DNA from: VRUE01 sp963698085
GTDB taxonomy: Bacteria > Actinomycetota > Thermoleophilia > Solirubrobacterales > 70-9
Assembly: GCA_963698085.1 (NCBI GenBank)
Contig: OY969122.1
Coordinates: forward strand, 1,612,001-1,676,000
Reading direction: 5' to 3'
Length of the DNA: 64,000 bases
Shown: positions 32,652-40,135 of the stretch, piece by piece
Layout of the letters: each line of letters starts with the position of its first letter
How positions within the stretch are numbered: position 1 is the stretch's first letter
Translations under genes and position numbers: made by a program
Notes under the pieces: model-generated
What the model was told of the DNA's origin: nothing
Databases searched by the model: none
The model's input: only the letters and a program-made list of their open reading frames with translations

Positions 32652-32946
32652 GGCGCCCCGCCATCCGGTTCCAAGAGACCCCCAGCGCCAGGCGCTCGCT
32701 CGGCGAGCGAGCGGCGGTGGCCCGGCGGTGCACCGGGTCGTAGTCGCGTTGCGGCATCCGACCGGCGAGCTCCAGCCTCTCGCCCATCGCTTGCAGCAAG
32801 AGGTCCAGCGTCTCGACGCCTGGGGAAACCTCGTCCGCCTCGAGCCTGCTGATCGCCGATTGATGGGTCCCGACTCGACGTGCCAGGCGCTCCTGGCTCA
32901 AGCCATGTCGTCTGCGGGTAGTCCGGATCAGCTCCCCTGCAGTCAT
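32614..32946 (-). CDS. XRE-family helix-turn-helix protein (putative antitoxin)
   Basis: A 110-residue protein with an N-terminal Cro/CI-type HTH: 'LIRTTRRRHGLSQERLARRV' then 'GTHQSAISRLEADEVSPGVE' (about 5-60), and 'TLDLLLQAMGERLEL'. The C-terminal part is Arg/Ala-rich and overlaps the nucleotidyltransferase start. The promoter box TATACT lies 6 nt before the ATG, implying a leaderless mRNA. By analogy with other XRE-toxin pairs it probably represses its own operon and neutralises the partner; this is inference. Confidence 0.82.
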   Translation of the reverse strand: MTAGELIRTTRRRHGLSQERLARRVGTHQSAISRLEADEVSPGVETLDLLLQAMGERLELAGRMPQRDYDPVHRRATAARSPSERLALGVSWNRMAGRLAQAGRAARGGG

Positions 32947-32952
32947 GCTAAT

Positions 32953-32958
32953 AGTATA
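32953..32958 (-). promoter_or_regulatory. -10 box of the XRE-nucleotidyltransferase operon (leaderless)
   Basis: On the minus strand TATACT is followed by attagc and then the ATG at 32946. Transcription would start at or next to the ATG. The surrounding 40 bp are very AT-rich for this genome; no clear -35 is seen. Confidence 0.5.
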
Positions 32959-32970
32959 ACGAATAAGTGA

Positions 32971-33600
32971 TCAATTTGACTCTGCGCTCGCCTCGCGTGG
33001 TCCGAGGTAGGGAACGAAGAGGGCGAAGAGGAGGTCGGGGAGGCGCCGGCGCAGCTCGGTCGTGCGGCCAGCCTGGATCTCGTCGAAGAGCAGGCCGGCG
33101 ACGGCGCCCGCCGCCATCAGGCCGGTGCTCGGGGGCAGCTCCGTGCTTGCTGGGTCGGTCCTGACTGCTGTACTGCCGTCGCCCTCGAGCAGCCGTGCGA
33201 AGCGCTCGATCAGCTCGAGCTGACGCTGACGCGCCTCGGTGCCGGCCATCACAACCTCGACGACGGCTACGCGGGCCAGCTCCGGATCGCCGGCGAGGAG
33301 CTCGATCAGCGAGCCGACGCCGGCCCGCACGCCCTCCAGCCAGGAACGCGGTCCGTCGCCAACCCGCCGCTCGTCGCATTCCTCCACCACGGTGTCCAGG
33401 ACCCGCTTCGCGACGAGCTCGTAGGCGGCGAGGAAGCACTCGTGTTTGTCGGCGAAGTGCTTGTAGAAGGTCGTGCGGGAGACGCCGGCCTCGGCGATCA
33501 GGTCGGCGACGGTCGCTGCCCGGTATCCGCGCCGGCCGACCACCCGGATCGTCGCCTCTACGACCGCCTTCCGCCTCGATGTCAGCGCCTGTGCCGTCAC
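32971..33600 (-). CDS. TetR-family transcriptional regulator (second)
   Basis: A 209-residue protein from GTG 33600. The DNA-binding domain reads 'ATIRVVGRRGYRAATVADLI' then 'AEAGVSRTTFYKHFADKHEC'. The C-terminal domain contains 'ARVAVVEVVMAGTEARQRQ' and ends 'FALFVPYLGP', as in TetR members with a C-terminal Pfam domain related to efflux or lipid regulators. The frame stays open upstream to 33915 but that text is not protein-like. A perfect 14-bp palindrome covers the start codon. It is divergent from the epsilon-like/dodecin pair. Confidence 0.88.
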   Translation of the reverse strand: MTAQALTSRRKAVVEATIRVVGRRGYRAATVADLIAEAGVSRTTFYKHFADKHECFLAAYELVAKRVLDTVVEECDERRVGDGPRSWLEGVRAGVGSLIELLAGDPELARVAVVEVVMAGTEARQRQLELIERFARLLEGDGSTAVRTDPASTELPPSTGLMAAGAVAGLLFDEIQAGRTTELRRRLPDLLFALFVPYLGPREASAESN

Positions 33601-33613
33601 TGCTGTACAGCAG
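33600..33613. promoter_or_regulatory. palindromic operator at the second TetR start
   Basis: ctgctgtacagcag is perfectly self-complementary and overlaps the GTG start of the TetR gene. A second dyad, accac-g-gtggt, lies 17 bp further (33631-33641). Both are suited to autorepression and to control of the divergent genes. Confidence 0.5.
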
Positions 33614-33729
33614 CGTACATAGAAAGTAACCACGGTGGTACGTAGAAGTTCCCAGTCTGGAGATGCGCTGTGCTGGCCGGCGCGGGCGACGCGCGCCGAC
33701 CGTAGCTGCGCCCAATAGTCTCCCTCTAT

Positions 33730-33927
33730 ATGGAGCGGACCCCCAACGCGGACGAGGCGGCTGCGATCGCGGCGGCGATCGCTCGCTTCCAGGCCGATAC
33801 CGCGCCGGCGGACGCCCCCGCCGGCGAGATGATCGGCGCCTGGCAGCGCGCGGCGGTGGTCGAGGGGGTCGGCGCAAAGGGCGTCATGCAGATGCATCTG
33901 GAAGGAGGAGCTCAATGGCAGTCGTGA
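33730..33927 (+). CDS. small acyl-CoA carboxylase epsilon-like protein
   Basis: A 65-residue protein (ATG 33730) of the pattern 'PNADEAAAIAAAIARFQADT' then a Pro/Ala linker and 'WQRAAVVEGV'. This resembles small epsilon or accessory subunits found near biotin-dependent carboxyltransferases in actinobacteria. No carboxyltransferase is adjacent; the nearest biotin enzyme gene is at 44.3 kb. Its last 13 bp overlap the dodecin start. The assignment is by resemblance only. Confidence 0.5.
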   Translation: MERTPNADEAAAIAAAIARFQADTAPADAPAGEMIGAWQRAAVVEGVGAKGVMQMHLEGGAQWQS

Positions 33928-34124
33928 AGATCATCGAGTTGGTCGGCAGCTCGAAGACGTCGACCGACGACGCGGCGAAACAAGCGCTGGCGCAGGCGCA
34001 GGGCACGCTGCGCAACGTGCGCGCCGTCGACATCGTCTCGACCGGGATCCGGGGCGAGAACCTGGACGAGTACCGCGCCCACGTGCGGGTCGCCTTCCTG
34101 GTCGAGGGGACCGAGGTCGACTGA
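33915..34124 (+). CDS. dodecin family flavin-binding protein
   Basis: A 69-residue protein, the standard dodecin length; dodecins form hollow dodecamers that store or buffer flavins. It reads 'VVKIIELVGSSKTSTDDAAK', 'VRAVDIVSTGIRGENLDEYRAHV', 'AFLVEG', matching the beta-alpha-beta-beta dodecin fold; the position occupied by the flavin-stacking Trp in archaeal dodecin (W36) is not Trp here, as the helix leads into 'VDIVSTGI'. ATG 33915 has a perfect gaaggaggag Shine-Dalgarno, much stronger than the upstream small gene that it overlaps. Confidence 0.88.
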   Translation: MAVVKIIELVGSSKTSTDDAAKQALAQAQGTLRNVRAVDIVSTGIRGENLDEYRAHVRVAFLVEGTEVD

Positions 34125-34127
34125 GTT

Positions 34128-35372
34128 TCAGTCCGGCCGCAGCCGCTCGGCGCGCTCGGAGATGCCGACGGCGATCTCGCGGACGATCGGGTCGGCGTGC
34201 TGTGGCTCGCTTGCCAGCTCCGGCACCGCATCGCGCACCCGGTCGACGAACGGCGCCATGCGCTGCTCGAGGAAGCGCGGCGCGAAGCCGATTTCGCCGG
34301 TGAGCCGGCGCCAGACGCCCTGGTCGACGTCTTCCAGGTTCCTCGCCCCGTCGATCGACATCGCCAGCCGGCTCGTCAGCTCGCCATACGCGGCCGTGGA
34401 GACGAGGTCGTAGAGGGGCGCGAGGCTCGGCGCGTGCGAGTCGTAGAGCAGCGAGTAGTTCTTGCCGTGCGCGTCGCAGTTGCCGATCAGCACGTTGAAG
34501 ACGAGCGCCAGCCACAGCTGCGGCCGGTCGCGCGCCGGGGCGGTCGAGGCGTCGTCGATCAGCGCCATCGCGTCGACCACCCCTGGCCCGCCCTCCTGCT
34601 CGTACTTCTCGAGGTGGAGCCTGCCGAGCGCCTGGCAGAGGTCCTCCTGGTGCAGGCGGCGGACCGGTTCCTGGGTGAGGTCGCGGTCGTAGCGGCTGAC
34701 GATCAGGTAGGGCAGGCCGGAGACGGTCTCCGCCCGCTCGACCTCCGCGACCTGCAGCCCGGCTGTCGCGGCCAGCCGCATGCAGAAGAGCTCGTTGGCG
34801 ACCAGGCCGGGGAATCGCTCCGGCTCCGGCTTGAGGATGTGGGTGGTCGGATTGCCGGAGCCGTGCGGGAGCGCGAAACCCTCCTCGACCTCGATCACGG
34901 GAAGCTTGCTCTGCGCCCCAGCGAGGGAGAGCCGCACCTCGCCCTTCTCGTCAGCGGCGAGCGGTCGCTGCGGGAGCTCGACCAGGATCTCGTCCAGTCG
35001 CTCGGGGGAGAGGATCTCGAGCTGATCCGGCTGCGGGCTCGCCGGTGGCTCCTCCGGCGGCAGGAGGGTGATCGCGCCGGCGACGTCGCCACCGAACCGC
35101 TCGAGCAACCGATAGTCGTTTGAGGCCGAGATGCCGGTCGTGAGGGCGAGCTGAGTGCGGACGTCCTCCTCCGGCAGCAGGTTGCCGAAGAACGCGAGGC
35201 AGTCGCGGTGGGGGAATGCCTCCCCCCGCAGCGGCAGGTTCAGGGAGAGCGGCTGGCCGCCCGCCTCGACGTAATCGCCGTCGTAGCGGAACTGCAGGTT
35301 GCCGTTGTCCTTGCGCCGCAGGACCCCGGCGAGCTCGTCGTGCAGGAAGACGTTGAGGAGCGGGCTAGCCAC
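34128..35372 (-). CDS. hipA: HipA-family serine/threonine kinase toxin
   Basis: A 414-residue kinase; E. coli HipA phosphorylates glutamyl-tRNA synthetase and induces persistence. Domain order fits: N-terminal 'LNVFLHDELAGVLRRKDNGN', 'LNLPLRGEAFP... FFGNLLPEE', the HipA core 'LSLAGAQSKLPV' (phosphate-binding loop), 'HILKPEPERFPGLVANE' with the ATP lysine, catalytic 'NVLIGNCDAHGKNYSLL' and metal-binding 'LAPLYDLVST'. All key residues appear intact. GTG 35372 is preferred over TTG 35381 because of spacing from gggg; both overlap the hipB stop, so the pair is coupled. Confidence 0.92.
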   Translation of the reverse strand: MASPLLNVFLHDELAGVLRRKDNGNLQFRYDGDYVEAGGQPLSLNLPLRGEAFPHRDCLAFFGNLLPEEDVRTQLALTTGISASNDYRLLERFGGDVAGAITLLPPEEPPASPQPDQLEILSPERLDEILVELPQRPLAADEKGEVRLSLAGAQSKLPVIEVEEGFALPHGSGNPTTHILKPEPERFPGLVANELFCMRLAATAGLQVAEVERAETVSGLPYLIVSRYDRDLTQEPVRRLHQEDLCQALGRLHLEKYEQEGGPGVVDAMALIDDASTAPARDRPQLWLALVFNVLIGNCDAHGKNYSLLYDSHAPSLAPLYDLVSTAAYGELTSRLAMSIDGARNLEDVDQGVWRRLTGEIGFAPRFLEQRMAPFVDRVRDAVPELASEPQHADPIVREIAVGISERAERLRPD

Positions 35373-35580
35373 GCGGCTCAACCCCGACGTTCAGCCCGAC
35401 CGCGCGTGCTGCGCGCAGGACGATGCCGACGTGGACGGTCTCCTTGCCGTTCTCCATCTGGCCGATGACCCTGCGGCTGACGCCGATCGAGGCGGCGAGG
35501 TCGTCTTGGGTGATCTTCAAGCGGCGACGCCGCTCGCGTATGGCGGCGCCCAGCTCGGCCGGGACGCTGGTCGCTTGCAT
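35365..35580 (-). CDS. hipB: HipB-like XRE antitoxin
   Basis: A 71-residue Cro/CI-type protein: 'LGAAIRERRRRLKITQDDLA' then 'ASIGVSRRVIGQMENGKETV'. It precedes and overlaps hipA, as in the canonical hipBA operon where HipB represses transcription and neutralises HipA. ATG 35580 is preceded by ggaggaaag read on the other strand as cctttcc, so its Shine-Dalgarno is weak. Three copies of an 18-bp dyad lie 20-136 bp upstream, likely HipB sites. Confidence 0.88.
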   Translation of the reverse strand: MQATSVPAELGAAIRERRRRLKITQDDLAASIGVSRRVIGQMENGKETVHVGIVLRAARAVGLNVGVEPRG

Positions 35581-35599
35581 GGAGGAAAGATAGAGCAGA

Positions 35600-35716
35600 T
35601 GGGATCGATCGATCGCATTCGGCTCATTTTGGCCGGGATCGTGCGAAATGGGATCGATCGATCGCATACGCGCGTACGTACGCATACGCGAGGTCGGATG
35701 GGATCGATCGATCCCA
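35600..35716. promoter_or_regulatory. three 18-bp dyad operators upstream of hipBA
   Basis: tgggatcgatcgatcgca at 35600-35617 and 35649-35666, and the perfect palindrome tgggatcgatcgatccca at 35699-35716, spaced 49 and 50 bp (about five helical turns). gcgtacgtacgc, another perfect palindrome, lies between copies two and three. The last copy is 40 bp before the divergent rhodanese start, so that gene may share control. Confidence 0.8.
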
Positions 35717-35755
35717 CGGCGACGCGCCCATCGCCGGCTGGATAGGCTTCTCTTG

Positions 35756-36136
35756 ATGACTGACGAGATGCGTGAGGTCTCCCGTGAGGAAGCCCAGAAA
35801 CTGATCGACGACGGCGCCCAGTTGGTCGACGTGCGCGCCGACCACGAGTGGGAGGCGGGACGCATCGCCGGCGCCAAGCACCTGCCGCTAGCCGAGCTGG
35901 CGGAGCGCACCGGTGAGATCGACCGCGAGCGCCCGGTCGTCCTCTACTGCCGCGGCGGAACCCGCTCGACGATGGCGACCGACGCGCTCGCCGAGGCAGG
36001 CTTCGATGCGGTGAAGCTGAGCGAGGGGATCGTCGGCTGGGAGGAGGCCGACCTGCCGCTCGAGCCCGAGGGCGGCTACGTCGCCGAGTCGGGCGAGGCA
36101 GCGGCGATCCTCGAGGCTCGCAAGAAGTCCGCCTGA
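35756..36136 (+). CDS. rhodanese-like domain protein
   Basis: A single-domain rhodanese of 126 residues. 'AQLVDVRADHEWEAGRIAGAKHLP' is the CH2-type motif and the active-site loop is 'VVLYCRGGTRS' with Cys65, suited to persulfide transfer. The start ATG 35756 was chosen because the upstream in-frame text is the GATC operator region. It is divergent from hipBA and precedes the sulfur assimilation operon, which fits a role in handling reduced sulfur, though there is a small unrelated gene in between. Confidence 0.9.
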   Translation: MTDEMREVSREEAQKLIDDGAQLVDVRADHEWEAGRIAGAKHLPLAELAERTGEIDRERPVVLYCRGGTRSTMATDALAEAGFDAVKLSEGIVGWEEADLPLEPEGGYVAESGEAAAILEARKKSA

Positions 36137-36216
36137 GGCTGAGTCGGCCTACTCTCGTTGCAGAGAATTTTCATTGCGCGCACCACGCGCGCGACAGAAG
36201 CCTTTTAGCTGCAAGA

Positions 36217-36411
36217 ATGCACTTGATGAGAGAGAGCTGGACGGATACGCGATTGGATGACTTCGCCGCCAACGTCTATCGGCGGCTCGACGGTGTCGAG
36301 GCGGAGTTGAAGGCGATGCAGCGGGTAATGATCCAAGCCGTCATCGCCTTGACGTCGACTTTCATCGCCGGCTTTGCAGCCCTCATCGTCTTGATCGCCA
36401 CGCAACTCTGA
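36217..36411 (+). CDS. small coiled-coil membrane protein
   Basis: A 64-residue protein: an amphipathic helix 'DTRLDDFAANVYRRLDGVEAELKAMQ' with a heptad pattern, then one membrane helix 'MIQAVIALTSTFIAGFAALI' to the C terminus. This two-part layout is common in actinobacterial small proteins (hemolysin XhlA-like). Start ATG 36217 or 36226. Function unknown. A candidate promoter for the sulfite reductase gene lies in its 3' end. Confidence 0.7.
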   Translation: MHLMRESWTDTRLDDFAANVYRRLDGVEAELKAMQRVMIQAVIALTSTFIAGFAALIVLIATQL

Positions 36412-36419
36412 GCTAAATA
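36391..36419 (+). promoter_or_regulatory. candidate promoter of the sulfate assimilation operon
   Basis: TTGATC, 17-nt spacer, TAAATA, about 36 bp upstream of the GTG at 36456, in an AT-rich stretch. No SAM or other riboswitch structure is recognisable in the short leader. Confidence 0.4.
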
Positions 36420-36455
36420 CCCTAATCCCGGTCCGGTTTTGCTATTTTCCTCCGT

Positions 36456-38297
36456 GTGGAGGTAGTCGTAGACCAGGACAAGAAGCAGCGCGGCAAGGGC
36501 CGCACGGGCTCGCTCGAGAATCCCGAGACCTACGAGAACGTGCCTGGGCACGTGATCCCGATCATCGAGCGCGAGTTCGACGACTTCGACAACGAAGCGG
36601 AGGATTTCCTCGCCGGCAAGATGGCCGAAGACCAGTTCATCGGCTTTCGCCTCAAACAGGGCGTCTACGGGCAGCGCCAGCCCGACGTGCAGATGGTCCG
36701 CGTCAAGCTTCCCTTCGGCGGCGTCACGCCGGAGCAGATGGAGGCCTTCGCCACCGTGGTCGAGAAGTGGGCTCCGCTGAACAAGGGCCACATCACGACC
36801 CGCCAGAACATCCAGATCCACCACGTGCCGCTGCGCGACATGGAGTCCCTGCTGCGCGAAATCGCCGCGGTCGACCTCTCCTCGCGCGAGGGTTGCGGCA
36901 ACACGGTGCGCAACGTCACCGGCGACCCCTGGGCCGGCGTCGCCGCCGACGAGATCTTCGACCCGACGCCCTATGCCGGCGCCTACGTCCGCTACTTCGT
37001 CCGCCACCCGACGACGCAGCTGATGCCGCGCAAGATCAAGACCGCCTTCACCGGCTCCGACGAGGACCGGGCGATCACCGGCATCCACGACATCGCCTTC
37101 CTCAGCCGCGAACGGGACGGGGTCAAGGGCTTCGAGGTCCGCGTCGGCGGCGGCACCTCGATCATGGCCCGAGTCGCGCCGACGCTCTACGACTTCGTCG
37201 AGGCCGACAACGGTGACTACCTCAAGGTCTCCGAGGCCGTGCTGCGCATCTTCGACCGCCAGGAGTGGCTGCGCGTCAACCGCGCCCGCGCCCGGATCAA
37301 GGTGCTGATCGACAAGATCGGTATCGACGCCTTCCGCGAGCAGGTCGAGGAGGAGCTGCAGGGCGACTGGGTCGCCGAGCGCGACTTCGACGCCGAGCTG
37401 GTGGAGCGCCTGCGCTTCGACGACGAGGAGGAAGAGCACGCGCCCGACGTTCCGCCGACCCCTGCCTCGCCAAACGGCGACCGCTCCGAGTTCGACCGCT
37501 TCCTCCAGGGCAACGTGCAGCCGCAGCGCCAGGAGGGCTTCGTCGCGGTCGAGGTCAAGATCGAGCGCGGCGACCTGACCCCGGAGCAGTTCCGCGGGCT
37601 GGCCGCGATCATGCGCGAGCACACCGGCGGCTACGCGCGCAGCACCGTGCAGCAGAACCTGGTTCTGCGCTGGGTGCGCGACGAGGCTCTCTACGAGGTC
37701 TGGGATCGGCTCAAGGCGCTAGACCTCGCCGAGCCCGGCGCGGACGAGATCACCGACGTCGTCAGCTGCCCTGGCACCGACAGCTGCAAACTCGGCATCA
37801 CCAGCTCGATGGGCCTTAACCGCGCGATCAAGCAGCGGGTCGAGGAGATGGAGATCACCGACGAGCTGACCCGCAAGATCCACATCAAGATGAGCGGTTG
37901 CCCCAACGGCTGCAGCCAGCACCACATCGCCAACATCGGCTTCTACGGCGCCTCGCTGAAAGTGGGCGGACGCCAGATGCCCGCTTACATCCCGCACATC
38001 GCCGGCAACTACGAGGGCGGCGAGGTGATCTTCGGCACGCGGCTCAAATCACGCCTGCCGGCCAAGCGCGTCCCGGAGGCGGTCGAGCGCTGGCTCCGTC
38101 TCTATGAGGCCGAGCGTGCCGAGGGCGAGGAGTTCAACGCCTTCGCCGAGCGGGTCGGCGCGCCCCGCTTCGAAGAGGAGATCAAGGAGCTGACGCTGCC
38201 GGCCGAGTTCAGCCTCGAGACGATGCAGCAGTTCATCGACTGGAACCGCTCCAGTCCCTACAAAGTGGAGCGGGGCGAGGGCGAGTGCGCGATATGA
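36456..38297 (+). CDS. ferredoxin-type sulfite (nitrite/sulfite) reductase
   Basis: Reduces sulfite to sulfide with six electrons using siroheme and a [4Fe-4S] cluster. The 613-residue protein has two half-repeats of the ferrite/sulfite reductase fold. Cluster ligands are Cys438 and Cys444 (CPGTDSC) and Cys482 and Cys486 (GCPNGC). Substrate-side basic residues appear in 'HITTRQNIQIHHVPL' and 'NTVRNVTGDPWAGV'. Because it leads cysH, sat and cysC, sulfite rather than nitrite is the likely substrate. GTG 36456 is the start; the next gene overlaps its stop (ATATGA). Confidence 0.93.
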   Translation: MEVVVDQDKKQRGKGRTGSLENPETYENVPGHVIPIIEREFDDFDNEAEDFLAGKMAEDQFIGFRLKQGVYGQRQPDVQMVRVKLPFGGVTPEQMEAFATVVEKWAPLNKGHITTRQNIQIHHVPLRDMESLLREIAAVDLSSREGCGNTVRNVTGDPWAGVAADEIFDPTPYAGAYVRYFVRHPTTQLMPRKIKTAFTGSDEDRAITGIHDIAFLSRERDGVKGFEVRVGGGTSIMARVAPTLYDFVEADNGDYLKVSEAVLRIFDRQEWLRVNRARARIKVLIDKIGIDAFREQVEEELQGDWVAERDFDAELVERLRFDDEEEEHAPDVPPTPASPNGDRSEFDRFLQGNVQPQRQEGFVAVEVKIERGDLTPEQFRGLAAIMREHTGGYARSTVQQNLVLRWVRDEALYEVWDRLKALDLAEPGADEITDVVSCPGTDSCKLGITSSMGLNRAIKQRVEEMEITDELTRKIHIKMSGCPNGCSQHHIANIGFYGASLKVGGRQMPAYIPHIAGNYEGGEVIFGTRLKSRLPAKRVPEAVERWLRLYEAERAEGEEFNAFAERVGAPRFEEEIKELTLPAEFSLETMQQFIDWNRSSPYKVERGEGECAI

Positions 38298-38995
38298 ACC
38301 CGGTCGCCACCGCCACGATCCCGGAGCTCGACGCCGAGGAGGTCGCAGCGCGCCTTGAGCAGGGCTCCGCCACCGAGGCGATCGAGTGGATGTTCGAGAC
38401 CTTCGGCCAGAGCCACTACATCGCTTGCTCGTTCCAGAAAACGAGCGCGGTGACGGCCCACCTGGCCAGCCAGATCAACTCCGAGGCGCGCTTCTTCTAC
38501 CTCGACACCGACGTCCTCTTCCCGGAGACGTATGAGACGCGGGACAAGCTCGCCGCGCACCTCGGGGTCGAGTTCGACCGCTTCCACAACCTGACGCTGG
38601 AGGAGCAGGCGGCCAAGTTCGGCGACGAGCTCTGGAAGAGCGACCCCGACGCCTGCTGCGGCCTGCGCAAGGTCGAGCCGATGCGTCGCGCCCTTTCTTC
38701 CGTAGACTGCTGGCTCGCCGGCGTCCGCCGCGAGGACTCCAAGAGTCGCGCCAAGACTCCCAAGTTCAACTGGGACAAGCGATTCGACCTATGGAAGCTG
38801 AACCCAATTGCGGACTGGACCGAGCGCGACGTCTGGAACTACATCCGTGAGCACCACCTCCCGTACAACCCGCTGCACGATCAGGGCTACCCCTCGATCG
38901 GCTGCACCCATTGCACCAAGCCGGTCGGGCCAGGCGGCTCGCCGCGCGCCGGTCGCTGGGCGGGTCTCGAGAAGACCGAGTGCGGGATCAACTAG
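38294..38995 (+). CDS. cysH: adenylylsulfate/phosphoadenylylsulfate reductase
   Basis: Reduces APS or PAPS to sulfite with thioredoxin. The 233-residue protein has 'ACSFQKTSAVTAHL' (PP-loop), Cys121-Cys122 in 'DACCGLRKVEP' and Cys204/Cys207 in 'GCTHC'. The CC...CxxC set binds a [4Fe-4S] cluster and marks the APS-reducing type (EC 1.8.4.10). The catalytic Cys230 is in the C-terminal TECGIN. ATG 38294 overlaps the preceding stop; GTG 38285 is an alternative. Confidence 0.93.
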   Translation: MNPVATATIPELDAEEVAARLEQGSATEAIEWMFETFGQSHYIACSFQKTSAVTAHLASQINSEARFFYLDTDVLFPETYETRDKLAAHLGVEFDRFHNLTLEEQAAKFGDELWKSDPDACCGLRKVEPMRRALSSVDCWLAGVRREDSKSRAKTPKFNWDKRFDLWKLNPIADWTERDVWNYIREHHLPYNPLHDQGYPSIGCTHCTKPVGPGGSPRAGRWAGLEKTECGIN

Positions 38996-39051
38996 CGGCG
39001 CCCAGGCGCGCCTTCGATAACCCTCCCCCGAACGATTGGTGATACCCCCGC

Positions 39052-40128
39052 ATGAGCGAGACGATGACTGAGCTTTCCCTGACCCTTGACGAGCGCCACA
39101 CGGCGGACTTCGAGATGATCGGCAACGGCGGCTTCGCGCCGTTGACCGGCTTCCAGGGCTCCGCCGACTGGGAGCGCGTCTGCGCCGAGATGCGCACCGC
39201 GGACGGCGAGTACTGGCCGATCCCGATCACCCTGGCGACCGAGCTCGAGTGCGAGGTCGGCGACGTCGTCGCGCTGTCCAGCGACGAAGGCAAGCCGCTG
39301 GGCCGGATCAAGGTCGAGGAGATCTGGGAGCGTGATGCCAAGAGCGAGGCGGAGCGGGTCTACGGCACGGCCGACGAGGCCCACCCGGGCGTCGCCGCGA
39401 TCTACGAGGAGGGCAGCCGCTGTATCGCCGGCCCGATCGAGGTCGACGCGCTGCCCGACCACGAGGACGCCTTCATGCGTCGCTACAAGACGCCGGCTGA
39501 GCACAAGGCCGACTTCGAGGCGCGTGGTTGGAAGAAGATCGTCGCCTTCCAGACCCGCAACCCGATCCACCGCGCCCACGAGTACCTGACCAAGGCGGCG
39601 CTGGAGACCTGCGACGGCCTCTTCATCCACCCGCTGATCGGCAAGACCAAGGCCGGCGACATCCCCGCCGACGTGCGCATGCGCTGCTACGAGGTGCTGA
39701 TGGAGAAGTACTACCCCTCCGACCGCGTGGTGCTGGGTGTGAAGCCGGCGAAGATGCACTACGCCGGTCCGCGCGAGGCGGTCCTGCACGCGATCGTCCG
39801 CCGCAACTACGGCGCCACCCACTTCATCGTCGGCCGCGACCACGCCGGTGCCGGTGACTACTACGGCACCTACGACGCGCAGAAGATCTTCGACGAGATC
39901 GACATCGACGAGCTCGGGATCGAGCCGCTGATGTTCGAGCACACCTTCTGGTGCAACGAGTGCGAGGGTCTGGCCTCGAACAAGACCTGCCCCCACGACC
40001 AGGAGGCGCACCTGTTCCTTTCTGGGACCAAGGTCCGCGAGATGCTCGGCAACGGCGAAAGGCCGCCGCACGAGTTCTCACGCGACGAGGTGGCCGACAT
40101 ACTCATCGACGCTTACAAGGAGGACTGA
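39052..40128 (+). CDS. sat: sulfate adenylyltransferase (ATP sulfurylase)
   Basis: Activates sulfate to APS. The 358-residue protein has the two ATP-binding motifs: QTRNPIHRAHE from residue 167 and GRDHAG from 261, and 'LSGTKVREML' near the end. It is the single-chain Sat type rather than CysDN. The N-terminal PUA-like domain is slightly short compared with usual Sat proteins of about 380-390 residues. ATG 39052 lies 56 bp after cysH; a second Met (39064) is possible. Confidence 0.94.
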   Translation: MSETMTELSLTLDERHTADFEMIGNGGFAPLTGFQGSADWERVCAEMRTADGEYWPIPITLATELECEVGDVVALSSDEGKPLGRIKVEEIWERDAKSEAERVYGTADEAHPGVAAIYEEGSRCIAGPIEVDALPDHEDAFMRRYKTPAEHKADFEARGWKKIVAFQTRNPIHRAHEYLTKAALETCDGLFIHPLIGKTKAGDIPADVRMRCYEVLMEKYYPSDRVVLGVKPAKMHYAGPREAVLHAIVRRNYGATHFIVGRDHAGAGDYYGTYDAQKIFDEIDIDELGIEPLMFEHTFWCNECEGLASNKTCPHDQEAHLFLSGTKVREMLGNGERPPHEFSRDEVADILIDAYKED

Positions 40129-40135
40129 CGTACTG

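Noticed and set aside
32142..35580. Calling the whole segment a phage-defence island
   Set aside because: Only two toxin-antitoxin-like pairs and a TetR are present, mixed with dodecin and metabolic genes; no integrase, restriction or CRISPR genes.
35600..35716. Iteron-type replication origin from the three GATC repeats
   Set aside because: No Rep, DnaA boxes or AT-rich unwinding region; the repeats sit exactly at the hipBA promoter.
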